Below are positions 1-8,200 of a stretch of 64,000 nucleotides of DNA, piece by piece. Origin of the DNA: Natronosalvus sp042663485 (GTDB lineage Archaea; Halobacteriota; Halobacteria; Halobacteriales; Natrialbaceae); the NCBI GenBank assembly GCA_042663485.1, contig JBHTAF010000002.1. One strand, given 5' to 3'. How positions within the stretch are numbered: the stretch's first letter is position 1; the number at the start of each line of letters is the position of its first letter. A model generated the notes under the pieces. The model ran no database searches. It saw nothing but the letters and a program-made list of their open reading frames with translations, and was not told the origin of the DNA. Both the position numbers and the translations under genes were made by a program.

Positions 1-536
1 CGCGGATAGTCCTTCTCATCCCTGTTTGGATCGTACGGAAAGAGCGCGATGCGTTCGTCGGGATCCCAGCCCACGCGTTCGCGGGCGTCCGCGCGTGGGA
101 CGGGTCTGAACTGCTCGGTGTCGACGCCGAACGGGATCTCGACGTGGTCGGTGTCGAGTTCGCGCGACATCGCGGGGCTCGGAACGATCGTGGCGTCCGC
201 AAAGCGGGCGCCGTAGCGGCTGATCGACTCGAGCCAGCGCATGTCGCTCATCAGGTCGGTTCCCCACAGGCTCATCACCACCGGACGCGTCGGCTGGGCG
301 AGCGCGAACGGCGCAACGAGACCGTAGTGGCCGTGGATCAGGTCGTACTCTCCCGACCAGACGTGCGAGAGCACCTTCGGATAAAACCGCAGGTAGTCGA
401 CGGGCGTCCGCGGCGAGTCGGCAGTGTATTCGCCGGGAACGCCGATGACGGTGCACTCGACGCCACGTTCCTCGAGGACGGAAATCTGCTGCTCGAAGAA
501 CGAACGCGTAGAGGTGATGAGGTGTAATACGTGCAT
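1..536 (-). CDS. Glycosyltransferase, GT4-like (3' part outside the window)
   Basis: Reading the minus strand from an ATG at 536 gives an uninterrupted frame to the window edge: about 178 residues beginning MHVLHLITSTRSFFEQQIS. The N-terminal Rossmann-like start, the GEYDLIHGHYG segment and the later VVMSLWGTDLM and EIPFGVDTEQF segments are typical of GT-B glycosyltransferases of the GT4 type, whose donor site lies in the missing C-terminal half. It is the last visible gene of a minus-strand operon and begins 6 nt after the DUF354 gene ends. It probably adds a sugar to a lipid-linked or surface glycan at the cytoplasmic face. The acceptor and donor cannot be told from the sequence. Confidence 0.8.
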   Translation of the reverse strand, partial: MHVLHLITSTRSFFEQQISVLEERGVECTVIGVPGEYTADSPRTPVDYLRFYPKVLSHVWSGEYDLIHGHYGLVAPFALAQPTRPVVMSLWGTDLMSDMRWLESISRYGARFADATIVPSPAMSRELDTDHVEIPFGVDTEQFRPVPRADARERVGWDPDERIALFPYDPNRDEKDYP

Positions 537-542
537 GTCGTG

Positions 543-1610
543 TCAGTCAGCGTTAGCGGCGAGCGCCGGCCGATCGAGCCTGGTCCCGGAGACGGTTTCG
601 ACCTCCCTGACGATGACGTCTGTCACGTCGATCCGGTCAGCGAGCAGTCGTTCGCGTCGACGGCCCCACTTCTCGGGGTCGTCTTCCTCGATCACCGAGA
701 TTGCCTTCTCGAGCGAGCGGGCGTGGCGGTCCGATCCGTTGAAGTTGAACACGAGGCCGTACTCCTCCTCGAGTTCGGTCGTGTACCCGAGCGACAGGGA
801 GTTGACGTACACCGCCGGCGTGCCCAGCACCGCAGCCTCGGCGGTCATCGTCGCGCCCTCGCCGACGAAACAGTCGGCGTACGCGAGCAGGTCGTGCATC
901 CGGTCGGGCGACGTCGTGAGCCGGTTCGATTCGAGTTCGTCGGGGAGGGGAACCTCCGACGTGAGCACGACCTCGGCGCCGGCGTCCTCGAGTCGCTCGA
1001 CGGCCTCGACCGGATCGTCGAAGCCGCCCTGTCCCATATCGTGCGAGGAGTCCCAACTGCTCAGGCGCATCACGACGAGCGTGTCGTCGGGTTCCAGCCC
1101 GGCTTCCTCGAGGATCCCGGGATCGGGTTCGAACCGGTCGGGGTGGAGGTACGCGAGTTCGTGATAGCCCGGGTACTCGACCTTCTTCGAACCGATGTCG
1201 CCGTCGTAACACTCCGGCGTACAGACGACGTCGGCGAACGGGTACGCGAGCGCCTTGATGATCGTCGCGTGTTCGGTGTCGTAGAAGACGACGCTCTTCG
1301 CACCGACGAGTTTCGCGACGTGGGCGGCAGCGACGCCGCCGATCGCGGTGATGACGTCGGGCTTGATGCGACGCGCTCGCGCCAGCAGTTTCGCCTCGTA
1401 GGTCGCCTGGACCGCCGCCAGCGAGAGCAGCGAGTTCGACTCGCCGGCCAGGATCTCGTGGTCGATGTCGTAGCACTCGAGTAAGTCCGTCACCACCTCG
1501 TTCTCGCGCGCGAAGACGTGAACGCTGTGACCGTTGGACTCGAGTTCGGCGATCGCGTGCTTGAAGAAGTGGACGTGTCCGGGGTGCTGGATCGTCACGA
1601 TAACGCGCAT
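543..1610 (-). CDS. DUF354 family GT-B-like protein
   Basis: 355 residues, starting MRVIVTIQHPGHVHFFKHAI. The opening HPGHVHFF segment, the IKPDVITAIGG segment and the C-terminal ADCFVGEGATMTAEAAVLG segment are hallmarks of DUF354, a family with the fold of UDP-GlcNAc 2-epimerases and MurG-type GT-B glycosyltransferases. No member function is certain. Its place between a GT2 enzyme and a GT4-type enzyme, downstream of a nucleotide-sugar dehydrogenase, argues for a role in making or transferring an activated sugar. The start codon directly follows the stop of the GT2 gene (1611), so translation is probably coupled. Confidence 0.85.
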   Translation of the reverse strand: MRVIVTIQHPGHVHFFKHAIAELESNGHSVHVFARENEVVTDLLECYDIDHEILAGESNSLLSLAAVQATYEAKLLARARRIKPDVITAIGGVAAAHVAKLVGAKSVVFYDTEHATIIKALAYPFADVVCTPECYDGDIGSKKVEYPGYHELAYLHPDRFEPDPGILEEAGLEPDDTLVVMRLSSWDSSHDMGQGGFDDPVEAVERLEDAGAEVVLTSEVPLPDELESNRLTTSPDRMHDLLAYADCFVGEGATMTAEAAVLGTPAVYVNSLSLGYTTELEEEYGLVFNFNGSDRHARSLEKAISVIEEDDPEKWGRRRERLLADRIDVTDVIVREVETVSGTRLDRPALAANAD

Positions 1611-2654
1611 CTACCGACGCACCCCCTTCTCCGTGTTCTCACCGGCGTCGATCACCATCGCAACCAGGAAGACGACCGCGCTTGCGACGAACGCGAACCC
1701 GGTCGTGAACAGTTCGCGAAGTGACGTCTCGCCCTCGAGGGCGTTCGCGGTAGCGCCGCCGGCGAACGCGACGGCTCCGACCAGCGACGCGACGCCGATC
1801 AGGTACCCGAGCGCGGTCGGGTCGCTACGATCGTCGGCGAGGCGCACTCGCATTCGCTGGAGGAAGCCACGCAGCAGCGTCACCGACGTGATCGGGATGA
1901 ATCGCTTGTAGTCGATGGTGCTCTCCTCGTCGGCGTACTTCGCCGGCATCGAGACGTCGGCGACGCGCATCCCCGCGATGTTGAGCCTGACGAGTAAGTC
2001 GTTGGTGTACTCGTGATCGTCCGGCAGTGACTCGATGTCGACCGCCGACAGCGCCTCGTTGGTGATCGCCGTGTACCCGTTTTGTGGGTCCTGGAGGCTC
2101 CAGTATCCGCTGGCGACCTTCGTCAACTGCGTCAAGACCCAGTTGCCGAACAGGCGAAACGGCGGCATCTCCCGTCGGCTCTCCCGGTCGGCGAGTCGGT
2201 TGCCCTTCGCGTAGTCGGCCTCGCCCTCGACGATCGGATCGAGCAGCTTCGGGAGCTGGTCGGGATCCATCTGGCCGTCCGCGTCCATCGTGACGACGAC
2301 GTCCATTCCGTCGTCGCGCGCGCGAACGTATCCGGTCCTGAGCGCCCCGCCGGCGCCCTGATTTTCCTCGTGGCGGATCGCGACGATCTCTGTCCCCCCG
2401 ATCGCTCCACCGTCGGAGAGCAAGGCGCGCGGTGCAACCCGCTCGTCGGTAGCCGGATCGACGCGCCCCTCGTCGGTCGACCGTCTCGAGCGAGCCGCGT
2501 ACTCCTGGATGATCTGCCAGGTGTCGTCGGTCGAGCGGTCGTCGACGGCGTAGATTCGGTCGACGAAATCGGGCATCGTCTCGAGGACGCCGCCGACGTG
2601 CGTTTCCTCGTTGTACGCTGGCACGATGACGCCGATGGTGTGTCCGCGGTACAT
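1611..2654 (-). CDS. Family 2 glycosyltransferase with C-terminal membrane segments
   Basis: 347 residues. The N-terminal GT-A domain shows IGVIVPAYNEETHVGGVL, the AVDDRSTDDT loop and a metal-binding DAD in VVTMDADGQMDPDQL. This is the pattern of dolichol-phosphate sugar synthases such as the AglJ/DPM1 type. An insertion of about 35 residues, rich in Arg, Asp and Ala, sits around residues 52-85. Two hydrophobic segments near residues 283-300 and 317-335 anchor it in the membrane. The start overlaps the stop of the preceding dehydrogenase gene (TAATG, one shared base), which indicates an operon. It likely charges a dolichol phosphate with the first sugar of a glycan. The sugar is not predictable. 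Confidence 0.88.
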   Translation of the reverse strand: MYRGHTIGVIVPAYNEETHVGGVLETMPDFVDRIYAVDDRSTDDTWQIIQEYAARSRRSTDEGRVDPATDERVAPRALLSDGGAIGGTEIVAIRHEENQGAGGALRTGYVRARDDGMDVVVTMDADGQMDPDQLPKLLDPIVEGEADYAKGNRLADRESRREMPPFRLFGNWVLTQLTKVASGYWSLQDPQNGYTAITNEALSAVDIESLPDDHEYTNDLLVRLNIAGMRVADVSMPAKYADEESTIDYKRFIPITSVTLLRGFLQRMRVRLADDRSDPTALGYLIGVASLVGAVAFAGGATANALEGETSLRELFTTGFAFVASAVVFLVAMVIDAGENTEKGVRR

Positions 2655-4060
2655 TATACCCTCCGGTAGACGAAGCCAGCATCAGCGACGGCGTTCTCGT
2701 CGAGTGCCGCGGTCACGTCGACCAGTGCCGGTTTCTCGTTGAGTTCGGCGGCGGCGTGCTCGAGGTCCATCTCGACGAACTCCTCGTGCGGTGTACCGAG
2801 GAGGATCGCGTCGAAGTCGGTGAAGTCGAGTTCGGTCTGGACGTCGATTCCGAACTCGTCGTGAATGGCGTCGGCGTCTGCGAACGGATCGTATCCTTCG
2901 ATGCCGATGTCGTACTCCTTGAGTTTCTCGACGACGTTCGCGATTTTCGAACTCCGAATGTCGCCTACGCCGGCCTTATACGAGAGGCCCAGAACCAGAA
3001 CGCGGCTCTCACAGAGAGTCTTCTGACACTCGTTGAGCGCCTTGATCGTCAGGTCGGCGACGTGCTGTGGTACCTGCTCGTTGACCGCACGGCCCGTCTG
3101 GATGAGTTCCGGCGTGAATCCCGCCTGCTCGGACTGGTAGGCCAGGAAGTACGGATCGACCGGAATGCAGTGTCCGCCGACGAGCCCCGGCCGGTAGTCG
3201 TGGAAGTTCCACTTCGTCCCGGCGGCCTCGAGGACCGCTCGGGTGTCGACGCCGAGTCGCTCGAAGGCCATCGACAGCTCGTTGACGAAGGCGATGTTGA
3301 GGTCCCGCTGGGTGTTCTCGACGACCTTGCTCGCCTCGGCGACCTCGATCGAAGGGGCTCGGTGGACGCCGGCGTCGACGACCGACTCGTAGAGGGCGGC
3401 GACGTCCTCGAGTACCTGCTCTGTCTGCCCACTGACGACCTTCACGACGTCCGCGAGGCCGTGTTCCTCGTCGCCCGGGGTCGCCCGTTCGGGCGAGTAG
3501 CCGACGAAGAAGTCCTCGCCGGCGGTCATCCCGGAGGCCTCCTCGAGCGCGGGAATCATGACCTCGCGGGTCGCACCCGGGTAGACGGTCGACTCGAGGA
3601 TCACCGTCGCCCCCGCAGTCATCTTCGAGCCGACGGTGCTCGCGGCTGCCTCGACGAAGTCGAAGTCCGGGCGGTTGTCGCAGTCGACCGGCGTCGGAAC
3701 CGCGATGATGACGTAGTCGGCGTCGGCGATCTGGCTGGCCTCGGTCGTGTAGGAAACGCCGCTTTCCGCGACGGCCTCGTCGGTGAGGTCGCCGGTCGTG
3801 TCGACGCCGTTCTGGAGGGTTTCAACCTTCGACTCGTCGACGTCGAAGCCGACGACATCGAAATTGGCCTCGGCGAATCGGACGGCGAGTGGCAGTCCAA
3901 CGTAGCCCAGCCCGACGACGCAGATCGTCGCTTCACGTGCGCGTTCGATCGCTGGCTCCTCGAGCGTTCCCTCCTGGCCCCGCTGGGAGTAGTCCGTGAC
4001 GACGGGCACGTTCGATCGATTCTCGCTTCGCGATTCCGTATTGCTGAGTGGTGGATTCAT
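2654..4060 (-). CDS. Nucleotide-sugar dehydrogenase (UDP-GlcNAc/UDP-ManNAc 6-dehydrogenase type)
   Basis: 468 residues. The NAD-binding fold has VVGLGYVGLPLAVRF near residue 50. The catalytic cysteine lies in the conserved GGHCIPVDP motif, the substrate-loop region includes ESTVYPGATREV, and a C-terminal UDP-binding domain contains LGLSYKAGVGDIR. These enzymes oxidise C6 of a UDP-sugar to the uronic acid with two NAD. The GGHCIPVDPYFL form resembles the TviB/WbpA/WecC branch (N-acetyl sugars) more than plain UDP-glucose dehydrogenase. The first ~35 residues are a low-complexity extension with no obvious role. It is the first gene of the minus-strand glycan operon. A TATA-like GTTTTATC on the minus strand near 4190 could be its promoter. 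Confidence 0.9.
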   Translation of the reverse strand: MNPPLSNTESRSENRSNVPVVTDYSQRGQEGTLEEPAIERAREATICVVGLGYVGLPLAVRFAEANFDVVGFDVDESKVETLQNGVDTTGDLTDEAVAESGVSYTTEASQIADADYVIIAVPTPVDCDNRPDFDFVEAAASTVGSKMTAGATVILESTVYPGATREVMIPALEEASGMTAGEDFFVGYSPERATPGDEEHGLADVVKVVSGQTEQVLEDVAALYESVVDAGVHRAPSIEVAEASKVVENTQRDLNIAFVNELSMAFERLGVDTRAVLEAAGTKWNFHDYRPGLVGGHCIPVDPYFLAYQSEQAGFTPELIQTGRAVNEQVPQHVADLTIKALNECQKTLCESRVLVLGLSYKAGVGDIRSSKIANVVEKLKEYDIGIEGYDPFADADAIHDEFGIDVQTELDFTDFDAILLGTPHEEFVEMDLEHAAAELNEKPALVDVTAALDENAVADAGFVYRRV

Positions 4061-4462
4061 AGGTACATCACCGTCTTCTTCGTGTGCCGGCCGACCGGGT
4101 CCGACCGATCGGAAGGTCGTTCATGTGGCGATCCCGGGAGTGGGACGCGCTATTCCCTCTTTCCAGCCTCCCTCCGTTTACTATACCGCTGATAAAACTG
4201 TTGCAGCGGCGGAGACGGTCGTTCTCAGGGCCGGTACCGGCCAGTCACCGGGGTATCAGCCGAAATTGAGCCACAGAAGCGCCTCGAGGGCTTAGCCTGC
4301 CGTTAAGCGGGCCTGTAGCGCTTTATAATGAAAAGGGTGTCTCGTATTAGTGGACGTACGGTCGTCCCCGATCGTCGTTTCGATCGGTCGGCTCGGCCGT
4401 GCGTGATCATCCGATCACCGATACCGAAACCGATCACCAACCAGCTCCGAAGGACCGAAGAT
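4061..4462. other. Divergent intergenic region with promoters
   Basis: No credible gene lies here. It separates the minus-strand glycan operon from the plus-strand regulator gene. On the minus strand an A/T-rich stretch near 4180-4195 is a candidate TATA for the operon. On the plus strand a clear TATA box sits at 4322-4328. Confidence 0.6.
4322..4328 (+). promoter_or_regulatory. TATA box of the winged-helix regulator gene
   Basis: TTTATAA in the context CGCTTTATAATGAAAAGG. It lies about 135 nt before the preferred start codon at 4463, which implies a leader of roughly 110 nt. An ATG at 4328 is in frame but overlaps this box, so it is unlikely to be translated. A related box, GTATAATGAAAGG, occurs before the gene at 8201. 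Confidence 0.6.
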
Positions 4463-5200
4463 ATGACGGCACCCACCTCTCAGATCGATGTTGCCCCGTC
4501 CGGGGTCGTACGTTCCCGGGCCGACACTGGGGAGTCGACCGATTCGACTCCACAGCCAGCGCCTGCGAACGTGCGGTCGACAGACGACAGCGCCACCGAC
4601 CGTGGTTCCACAGCACGCTCCGAGTCGGTGTGTGCGTCTCGTCCCGACGTCGTCAGTCGTCCATCGCCTTCCCGTGAGTGCGACCACCGCACGCACGGAA
4701 TTGGGCTGTCGGCGGGGATGGCGACGATCGGTAACGGGGCACCCGCGGTCGCGTTCGTGAACTGGTTCACGAACCGGCCCGCATCGGACTGGGACATGGT
4801 TCTGGTGACCGTGCTCTCGCTGCTCGTCGGTGGTCTCGTCGGTATTCGTCTCGCGTACGTCCTGTCCGCTCGAGAGATCAGCGTCACCCTGGGGGGTTCA
4901 CTCTCGGATCCGGCGGGCGACGAACCGACGGACGACCAGCACAGCACCGGGCACGAGTTCCACCATGCCGTCTCGGCTTCCACTCCTTCGTTGCTCCTGA
5001 GCGACGAGGGAGAAGTGATCAAGCTGCTCATGCAGAACGACGGAACGCTCCGTCAACACCAGATCGCGTCGGAAACGGGATGGTCGAAGTCGAAGGTAAG
5101 TCGCATTCTCTCGGATATGCACGACGAGGGAGTGATAGAGAAGATCTCGATCGGTCGCGAGAATCACATCACGCTGGTTCCGGAGGCACAACAAGAATAA
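4463..5200 (+). CDS. Membrane-anchored winged-helix transcriptional regulator
   Basis: 245 residues from the ATG at 4463, chosen because an in-frame ATG at 4328 overlaps the TATA box and its 45 extra codons look noncoding. The N-terminal ~100 residues are Ser/Thr/Asp-rich and probably disordered. A hydrophobic segment (VTVLSLLVGGLVGIRLAYVL, about residues 115-135) can span the membrane. The C-terminal ~65 residues form a MarR/IclR-like helix-turn-helix: GEVIKLLMQNDGTLRQHQIA, then TGWSKSKVSRILSDM, then a wing ending in the stop. This architecture (outer or linker region, one TM, cytoplasmic wHTH) is common in haloarchaeal regulators. It sits divergent to the glycan operon, so it may control it, but no binding site was proved. 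Confidence 0.78.
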   Translation: MTAPTSQIDVAPSGVVRSRADTGESTDSTPQPAPANVRSTDDSATDRGSTARSESVCASRPDVVSRPSPSRECDHRTHGIGLSAGMATIGNGAPAVAFVNWFTNRPASDWDMVLVTVLSLLVGGLVGIRLAYVLSAREISVTLGGSLSDPAGDEPTDDQHSTGHEFHHAVSASTPSLLLSDEGEVIKLLMQNDGTLRQHQIASETGWSKSKVSRILSDMHDEGVIEKISIGRENHITLVPEAQQE

Positions 5201-5240
5201 CAGACACGCGTCTGTGCGGCGTATCGGTCGCCGTTTGTCG

Positions 5241-5304
5241 ATCGCAATCGCACCACACCACCACCACCACCACCGCAATCGCAATCGCAATCGCAATCGC
5301 ACTC
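5241..5304. repeat. Simple-sequence tract: (CAC)n followed by (GCAATC)n
   Basis: Just after the regulator stop the sequence runs through about seven CAC/ACC triplets (5251-5273), then four perfect GCAATC hexamers (5275-5298) and a GCACTC variant. Another GCAATC precedes the triplets at 5244. It is outside any supported gene and is a candidate slippage-prone locus. Confidence 0.9.
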
Positions 5305-6152
5305 ACCACAGTACACCTCACGACCGAGTGCTCCGGTTCAGCGTATTCTCGGTACACGTCGAAGGTACCGACGGAGCGACCGCCGGTATCGGCTTCCATT
5401 CTTTCGATGCTTCGTCCTGACCCCTCCGATACTGGCGGGGCTCACCGGGCCACCGGAGAGCTCCGGCACTCTTGGACCCGTCTGTAGGCGTCGCTCGAAC
5501 GACGAAACGGCTCGCAGTATCCTCACGAGAGGGCTCGAGGAAACTCTGGCTCCACTGTACCGCCCGTCGACCTGCGCCGACGATCGAGAACGCACTCGAG
5601 ACCCGGCCGGGCTCGACGAACGCGTCCATCAATGCCACGGACGACCAGGCCACGAGACGGAGAGAATTATCGGGCGTGTCGACACGGTCGGTGAGCTGCT
5701 CTCGATACCTCGGCGATGTAATGATTGTTCGAAGGAATATCGGCCGTCAGCCACCCGTCTGACGACTCCTCGGGGAGCCGAACCCCAAACGAGATCAGTG
5801 GTCTGAGTGGGTCTAACCCATTGATACCGGCACCAATGATCGGTAGAACGTACGTTCGTATCCTGTGAAACGGTTTTAACAGGGAACTATGAGGGGCCAG
5901 GATGCGTCTTACCTGAGGTATAGTAATACCGTCATTCCGTCTGGTGAACGAGTAGATGCCCACCCGCCAGCTGGCGGAGGATCACGGGTACCACACATCC
6001 ATGACACGAACTAGCCGCCATCTACGCACCGCTGTCTCGACGAGCACGACCACCAAAACCGACGCAGTGGTCCGGTCGACCGCTGGTCGGTCGTCTCGTT
6101 CGTCCGTCACGGCACCGCCAGCCGCGGCGTCTGCTCCAGAGGTGAGCGGCTA
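5305..6152. other. Gap of about 850 nt without a supported gene
   Basis: Open frames of up to ~110 codons exist on both strands, but none has haloarchaeal codon character or a recognisable protein pattern. A/T-richer spots at 5870-5885 (ACGGTTTTAACAGG) and 5917-5930 could carry the glmS promoter. The glmS ATG follows directly on CGGCTA, so a leader of over 200 nt or an unseen closer promoter is implied. Confidence 0.5.
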
Positions 6153-7961
6153 ATGTGTGGAATCATCGCGCGAGTCGGTCGCGACGACGCGACCGAGGCG
6201 CTCCTCTCGTCGCTCGAGAACCTCGAGTACCGCGGCTACGACTCCGCCGGGATCGCCGTCCAGAACGGCTCCGGCGTGAAGGTTCACAAGTGCTCGGGAG
6301 AGGTCGCCGACCTCAAGTCCCGCCTCCAGACGAAACCGAGCGGGAACATCGGAATCGGGCACACCCGATGGAGTACCCACGGGCCGCCGACGGACGCGAA
6401 CGCCCACCCTCACACAGACACCGCGGGTGACGTCGCCGTCGTTCACAACGGCGTCATCGAGAACTACGACGAACTCAGGGACGAACTCCAGGCGAAGGGC
6501 CACGTCTTCAGGAGCGACACCGACACCGAGGTCATCCCGCACCTGATCGACGAGTACCGGGCTGAGACCCCCGACACGGAGACGGCCGTTCGACGCGCCG
6601 TCTCGACGCTCGAGGGAAGCTACGCGATTGCCGCTATCGTCGACGGCGAAGAAGCCGTGTACGCCGCCCGAAAGGGATCCCCGCTCGTCCTCGGACTCGA
6701 CGCCGACGAGTGGTACCTCGCGAGCGACGTCCCCGCGTTCCTCGATCACACTGACGAGGTGATCTACCTCGAGGACGGCGACGTCGTCGTACTCGAGCCC
6801 GACAGCTACCGGATCACCGATCTCGAGGGCGCCCCGATCGAGCGGTCGGTCGATACCGTCGAGTGGGACCCCGAAGACGCCGGCAAGGGCGAGTACGACC
6901 ACTACATGCTCAAGGAGATCAACAACCAGCCGACATCGCTCGCCAACACCATCGAGGGGCGAGTCGACGACGGCGAGGTCGTCCTGGAGGACCTCCCCGC
7001 GGGGACGTTCTCCGAGGTCGAGTACGTCCAGTTCGTCGCCTGCGGAACCTCCTACCACGCGGCGATGTACGGCACCCAACAGCTCCGCGAGGCCGGGATT
7101 CGGACGGAAGTCGTCCGCGCGAGCGAGTACGACTCGACCGCAGGACCGGTCTGTGAGCGAACGCTGACGGTCGCCGTCACCCAGAGCGGCGAGACGGCCG
7201 ACACACTCGAGGCGCTCCGCAGCGCCGCCGAACAGGGGGCGCGAACGCTCGCCGTCACCAACGTCGTCGGTTCGACAGCGGCGCGAACCGCCGACGGCGC
7301 GCTGTACATTCGGGCGGGGCCGGAAGTCGGCGTCGCCGCGACGAAGACGTTCTCCTCGCAGGCGGTCACGCTGACCCTGCTCGGTCAGCGACTCGCCGCC
7401 GACGTACCCTCCGCTACGCCCCGGAACGACCAGGCCGAACTCCTCGAGGACCTCGAGCGGCTTCCAGGCCAGGTCGAGACGCTACTCGAGTCGACGGATG
7501 CGAAGCGACTGGCGGCGGCGTACGTCGACAGCCCGTCGTACTTCTTCATCGGGAACGACCTGGGTCACCCGGTGGCGCTCGAGGGGGCCCTGAAGTTCAA
7601 GGAGATTACCTACGAGCACGCGGAAGGGTTCGCCTCGGGCGAACTCAAGCACGGGCCGCTCGCGCTCGTGACCGACGAAACGCCAATCTTCGCCACCTGT
7701 ACGGGGGCGAACGACGAGAAGACCAAGACGAACGCGATCGAAGCCCAGAGCCGAGGTGCACCGATTATCGCCGTCGGCCCCGAGCGGAATCCGCTGACCG
7801 ACGTCGCCGACGCCCAGCTCGAGATTCCGGAGACTCACCCCGTCTGGGCGGGTCTGCTGGCGACAGTACAGCTCCAGCTGGTGTCGTACCACGCGGCGAA
7901 CCAGCTCGGTCGACCGATCGACAAGCCACGGAACCTCGCGAAGAGCGTCACGGTCGAGTAG
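6153..7961 (+). CDS. glmS: Glutamine--fructose-6-phosphate aminotransferase (isomerizing)
   Basis: 602 residues, full length for the family. The start is fixed by MCGIIARVGR, where Cys2 becomes the N-terminal nucleophile of the glutaminase domain. This is followed by LEYRGYDSAGIAV and HTRWSTHGPPTDANAHPH. The C-terminal half has two SIS sugar-isomerase domains: VACGTSYHAAMYG with TQSGETADTLEAL, then FIGNDLGHPVALEGALKFKE. The protein ends in KPRNLAKSVTVE, the conserved C-tail. It makes glucosamine-6-phosphate from fructose-6-phosphate and glutamine in the cytoplasm, the entry to UDP-GlcNAc. That fits the nearby glycan genes (1-4060), although they are on the other strand and 2 kb away. Confidence 0.97.
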   Translation: MCGIIARVGRDDATEALLSSLENLEYRGYDSAGIAVQNGSGVKVHKCSGEVADLKSRLQTKPSGNIGIGHTRWSTHGPPTDANAHPHTDTAGDVAVVHNGVIENYDELRDELQAKGHVFRSDTDTEVIPHLIDEYRAETPDTETAVRRAVSTLEGSYAIAAIVDGEEAVYAARKGSPLVLGLDADEWYLASDVPAFLDHTDEVIYLEDGDVVVLEPDSYRITDLEGAPIERSVDTVEWDPEDAGKGEYDHYMLKEINNQPTSLANTIEGRVDDGEVVLEDLPAGTFSEVEYVQFVACGTSYHAAMYGTQQLREAGIRTEVVRASEYDSTAGPVCERTLTVAVTQSGETADTLEALRSAAEQGARTLAVTNVVGSTAARTADGALYIRAGPEVGVAATKTFSSQAVTLTLLGQRLAADVPSATPRNDQAELLEDLERLPGQVETLLESTDAKRLAAAYVDSPSYFFIGNDLGHPVALEGALKFKEITYEHAEGFASGELKHGPLALVTDETPIFATCTGANDEKTKTNAIEAQSRGAPIIAVGPERNPLTDVADAQLEIPETHPVWAGLLATVQLQLVSYHAANQLGRPIDKPRNLAKSVTVE

Positions 7962-8101
7962 TCTCTCTCGGCTCTTTCTCGCCTCCCACTCGACGTTGCG
8001 CTCAGTACCATTACTAACAGTCATCGGACCACAACAAGGAACCGTCGACCAGTACCGCTCACAGCGATTGTACGGCTCGAGTCGCGAGCGGCTTAGTAGC
8101 C

Positions 8102-8109
8102 GTATAATG
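8102..8109 (+). promoter_or_regulatory. TATA box of the Asp/Ser-rich surface protein gene
   Basis: GTATAATG in the context TAGCCGTATAATGAAAGG. The start codon is about 95 nt downstream, so the mRNA would have a leader of about 70 nt. A purine-rich AGAGGTAAG lies just upstream of the ATG and could act as a ribosome binding site. Confidence 0.5.
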
Positions 8110-8200
8110 AAAGGCTGACGGTTGGTACGAGAAGTATGGACACAGCCGTCTCGAGTTCGCACTCGAGTCACGATCGACCGACACACCAGAGGTAAGAACC

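Noticed and set aside
2756..4192. A 478-codon plus-strand open frame antisense to the nucleotide-sugar dehydrogenase
   Set aside because: It has no recognisable domain and mirrors the codon bias of the real gene on the other strand, a common effect in GC-rich haloarchaeal DNA.
5318..5653. Minus-strand 111-codon frame after the microsatellite
   Set aside because: No promoter, no domain and atypical codon use.
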